From positions 372,001 to 436,000 of the forward strand of contig NZ_JAIQDG010000003.1 of the NCBI RefSeq assembly GCF_020037125.1: a stretch of DNA of 64,000 bases, written 5' to 3'. The notes under the pieces are model-generated. The model ran no database searches. It saw only the letters and a program-made list of their open reading frames with translations, and was not told the DNA's origin. A program made the position numbers and the translations under genes. Each line of letters starts with the position of its first letter. Within the stretch, counting starts at the first letter, position 1. Positions 62,161-64,000 of the stretch are shown one piece after another. The stretch comes from Myxococcus sp. RHSTA-1-4 (GTDB lineage Bacteria; Myxococcota; Myxococcia; Myxococcales; Myxococcaceae).

Positions 62161-64000
62161 ATGTACTGCCCTGAATGCCGGCAGGAACGGCTCGGTAATG
62201 CGCGCGGCTGCGCGCTGTGTGGCACGGCGATGACCGTGCGGCCCCGCGCGGCCGTGGAAGCGGAGCTCGCGCATGTCCACTTCCTTCTCGACGAACTGAA
62301 GCGCTGGGACACCTCCGAGGTGCCGCGCAACGTCGCGCGGTTCATCTCCGAGCGGTACGAGCGCCAGGCCCGCATCCTCCTCTCCGTGCTCGCGGAGACG
62401 CCAGCGGAGGCCACGGGACAGGGCTCCGAGGCCCGGGCGCCGTCGGTGACGGGTGAGTCCGCGGTGGCGCTGGGGCCGGTGACGGCGGCGGGGGAGGGCG
62501 TGCCCGAGTCGCTCGGGGCGGAGGTGGCTCCGGCGCAGGCGGTGGCTCCCGAGCAGGTGGAGGCCGTTGCCTCCGCGCGGAGCGCCGAGGTCGCGGCGGA
62601 AGCCGCTAGCGCGCGAGCGGTCGAGAGTGGCGGAGCCGATGTTCCGGCGGAGGCCGTTGCCACCGAACGGGCACAGGCGGAGGGCGACACCCGGGAGACG
62701 GTTCCGGCGCATGCCGTTGCAGCGCAGGCAGGCGCGGAGACGGATGGCACGGGGGACTCCGCCGCGCATGCGGCTGCTGCTCACGCCGCGGATACCGCGC
62801 AGGCGGGTGATGCCCGTACTGGCACGGGGGCTCGTGGTGCCCGGGAAGGAGCGGCTCACGACGGTGCGTCGAGCGAGCCCGGCCCGCCGTGGACCGAGCT
62901 GCCGCTGCCCGAGAATCCCGCGGAGCCATACGCCGAGCCTCCCGCGCCGCGGAGCCTCACCGCGCGCCTCGTCGAGGAGACCTCCACCTGGAACCGGGTG
63001 TGGAGGCCGTTCCTCTACGAGAGCATCATGTGGTTCGTCGGTGCCTTCCTCATCCTCTCCGGCACCCTCTACTTCGTCTTCGAGAGCTGGGCGGGGATGT
63101 CCTCCAACCTCCGCTCGCTCACCGTCTTCGGCATGACGGCGGGTTATGCCGCCGGCTTCTCCATCTGGGGCGCGTTCCTCGCGCGGCGCGAGGCGCTGCG
63201 CAATCCCGGCAACATCCTCGGCCTCATCGGCGCGGCCGTCGCTCCGCTCGCGGGCATCGCGCTCGGACCCCTGGACCTGGGAGAGACACTCCAGTTCGGC
63301 GGCGTCGGTCCGGTGCTGCTCATCCCGGCGCTGCTCGGTTGGTCCGCGCTCGCGGCCTTCCTCGTCCGCAAGCCGGCGGACGCCTTCGACGCTCCCTCGC
63401 GCCCCTTCGTACAGGCCGCCCTCGCCGCGAGCACGTTGATGATGGGGCTCGCGCCGCTCGCCGCGAAGCTCGGTGGCCTCGCGCCGTGGCTCAACGTCCT
63501 GCCGTGCGCCTTGTTCTTCGTGCTCTCCACCCGTCCCACGGCCGAGCCTCGCAAGGGCACCGCGCTCGTCTTCGCCGTGGCCGCGCCGCTCTACCTGCTC
63601 GCCCTCTACTCGGTGCGCCTGCACGTGGCGCTGGTGGGCGTGGACCTGGAGCCCGCGCCGGGCACCTACGCTCCGTTCGTCGCCTTCCTGCTCGTCACCG
63701 CCCTGCGCTTCCGCACGCTGCCGCCGGAGCGCGGCACCGACACGCTCGCGCTCGGCGTGGCGTCCCTCCAGGTGGTCTGTCTCATCACCGCCGCCACCGC
63801 CCCCGCGCCTGCCCTCTTCTTCACCGCCGCCGTCATCACCTGGACGATGGTGACGCTGGCGCGCGGTGGCGTGGCCCGCCTGCCCTGGGTGTACGGCGCC
63901 TACGCCGGTGCGTACTTCTCCTATGCCTCCAGCTCGCAGCTCGTCCCCGGAGTGGTGAGGCGCTTCATCGACGGGCTCAAGGCGAGCCTCGGTTATCCCG
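62161..64000 (+). CDS. Large DUF2157-like membrane protein with zinc ribbon, truncated by window end
   Basis: The frame from the ATG at 62161 stays open through the window end (613 codons seen). The N-terminus is a zinc ribbon (CPECRQERLGNARGCALC). A helical segment follows (LDELKRWDTSEVPRNVARFISERYERQ, the DUF2157-type start), then about 150 residues of Ala/Glu/Gly-rich linker. From about residue 285 there are many membrane helices (SIMWFVGAFLILSGTLYFVFESW, LTVFGMTAGYAAGFSIWGAFLA, ILGLIGAAVAPLAGIALG, VLLIPALLGWSALAAFLV, ALVFAVAAPLYLLALY). The function is unknown. The rest lies beyond the right edge. Confidence 0.8.
   Translation, partial: MYCPECRQERLGNARGCALCGTAMTVRPRAAVEAELAHVHFLLDELKRWDTSEVPRNVARFISERYERQARILLSVLAETPAEATGQGSEARAPSVTGESAVALGPVTAAGEGVPESLGAEVAPAQAVAPEQVEAVASARSAEVAAEAASARAVESGGADVPAEAVATERAQAEGDTRETVPAHAVAAQAGAETDGTGDSAAHAAAAHAADTAQAGDARTGTGARGAREGAAHDGASSEPGPPWTELPLPENPAEPYAEPPAPRSLTARLVEETSTWNRVWRPFLYESIMWFVGAFLILSGTLYFVFESWAGMSSNLRSLTVFGMTAGYAAGFSIWGAFLARREALRNPGNILGLIGAAVAPLAGIALGPLDLGETLQFGGVGPVLLIPALLGWSALAAFLVRKPADAFDAPSRPFVQAALAASTLMMGLAPLAAKLGGLAPWLNVLPCALFFVLSTRPTAEPRKGTALVFAVAAPLYLLALYSVRLHVALVGVDLEPAPGTYAPFVAFLLVTALRFRTLPPERGTDTLALGVASLQVVCLITAATAPAPALFFTAAVITWTMVTLARGGVARLPWVYGAYAGAYFSYASSSQLVPGVVRRFIDGLKASLGYP

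Overview
The window is a high-GC chromosomal stretch from a myxobacterium, most likely a Myxococcus, Pyxidicoccus or Corallococcus relative. The inference rests on a MYXO-CTERM-like tail on a polysaccharide lyase, a MopE-like protein, many lipoproteins with Cys-rich or DGG-rich bodies, a Sit-like lipoprotein toxin, third-position GC near saturation, and dense gene packing with 4-base start/stop overlaps. No rRNA, tRNA, CRISPR array, integrase or intact insertion sequence was seen.

Layout. 1-5.1 kb is housekeeping: a partial Omp85/POTRA-like gene, malQ, a 3-methyladenine glycosylase, and a tightly coupled ECF sigma / zinc-finger anti-sigma / rlmN operon. 5.4-15.3 kb is an accessory island: an overlapping candidate immunity gene, a 2299-residue SpvB/Rhs lipoprotein ending in a JAMM-like domain, a frameshifted ricin-type lectin remnant, and a MopE-like repeat protein. 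This island lies between intact rlmN and a decayed 3' fragment of rlmN in the same orientation. 15.4-27.8 kb carries envelope genes (SH3/cysteine-peptidase protein, DUF1003, MscL, DedA, a large lipoprotein, a chemoreceptor fused to a peptide-binding domain, a transglutaminase-like protein), astA and a polysaccharide lyase. 28.0-29.7 kb is a second toxin/immunity pair (lipoprotein with a C-terminal WHH nuclease motif, then a DUF2019 protein).

29.8-38.6 kb holds a PLP decarboxylase, a serine hydrolase lipoprotein, a B12/radical-SAM enzyme, palindromic intergenic repeats, a TetR regulator with an odd tail and a beta-helix lipoprotein. 39.6-44.8 kb is central carbon metabolism: the glyoxylate bypass pair aceB-aceA, then fumC. 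44.9-51.8 kb contains a MarR-EVE operon with a visible palindromic operator, an orphan clpP, a LuxR regulator, a kinase remnant, and a RadC-like JAMM lipoprotein whose paralogue survives nearby as an inverted fragment. 51.8-64 kb has an M48 protease, an ATPase/DUF4276 pair that is a candidate defence module, an acyl-CoA oxidase with a TerB-like N-terminus, a cardiolipin synthase-like enzyme, endonuclease III, a GNAT enzyme and the start of a large DUF2157-like membrane protein.

The accessory genes fit predation and kin competition (two toxin loci, one possible phage-defence pair), while the rest is ordinary metabolism, envelope maintenance and regulation. The best candidates for something little described are the rlmN-bracketed Rhs-JAMM/lectin/MopE island, the chemoreceptor-substrate-binding fusion, the ATPase/DUF4276 pair and the RadC-like JAMM lipoprotein.
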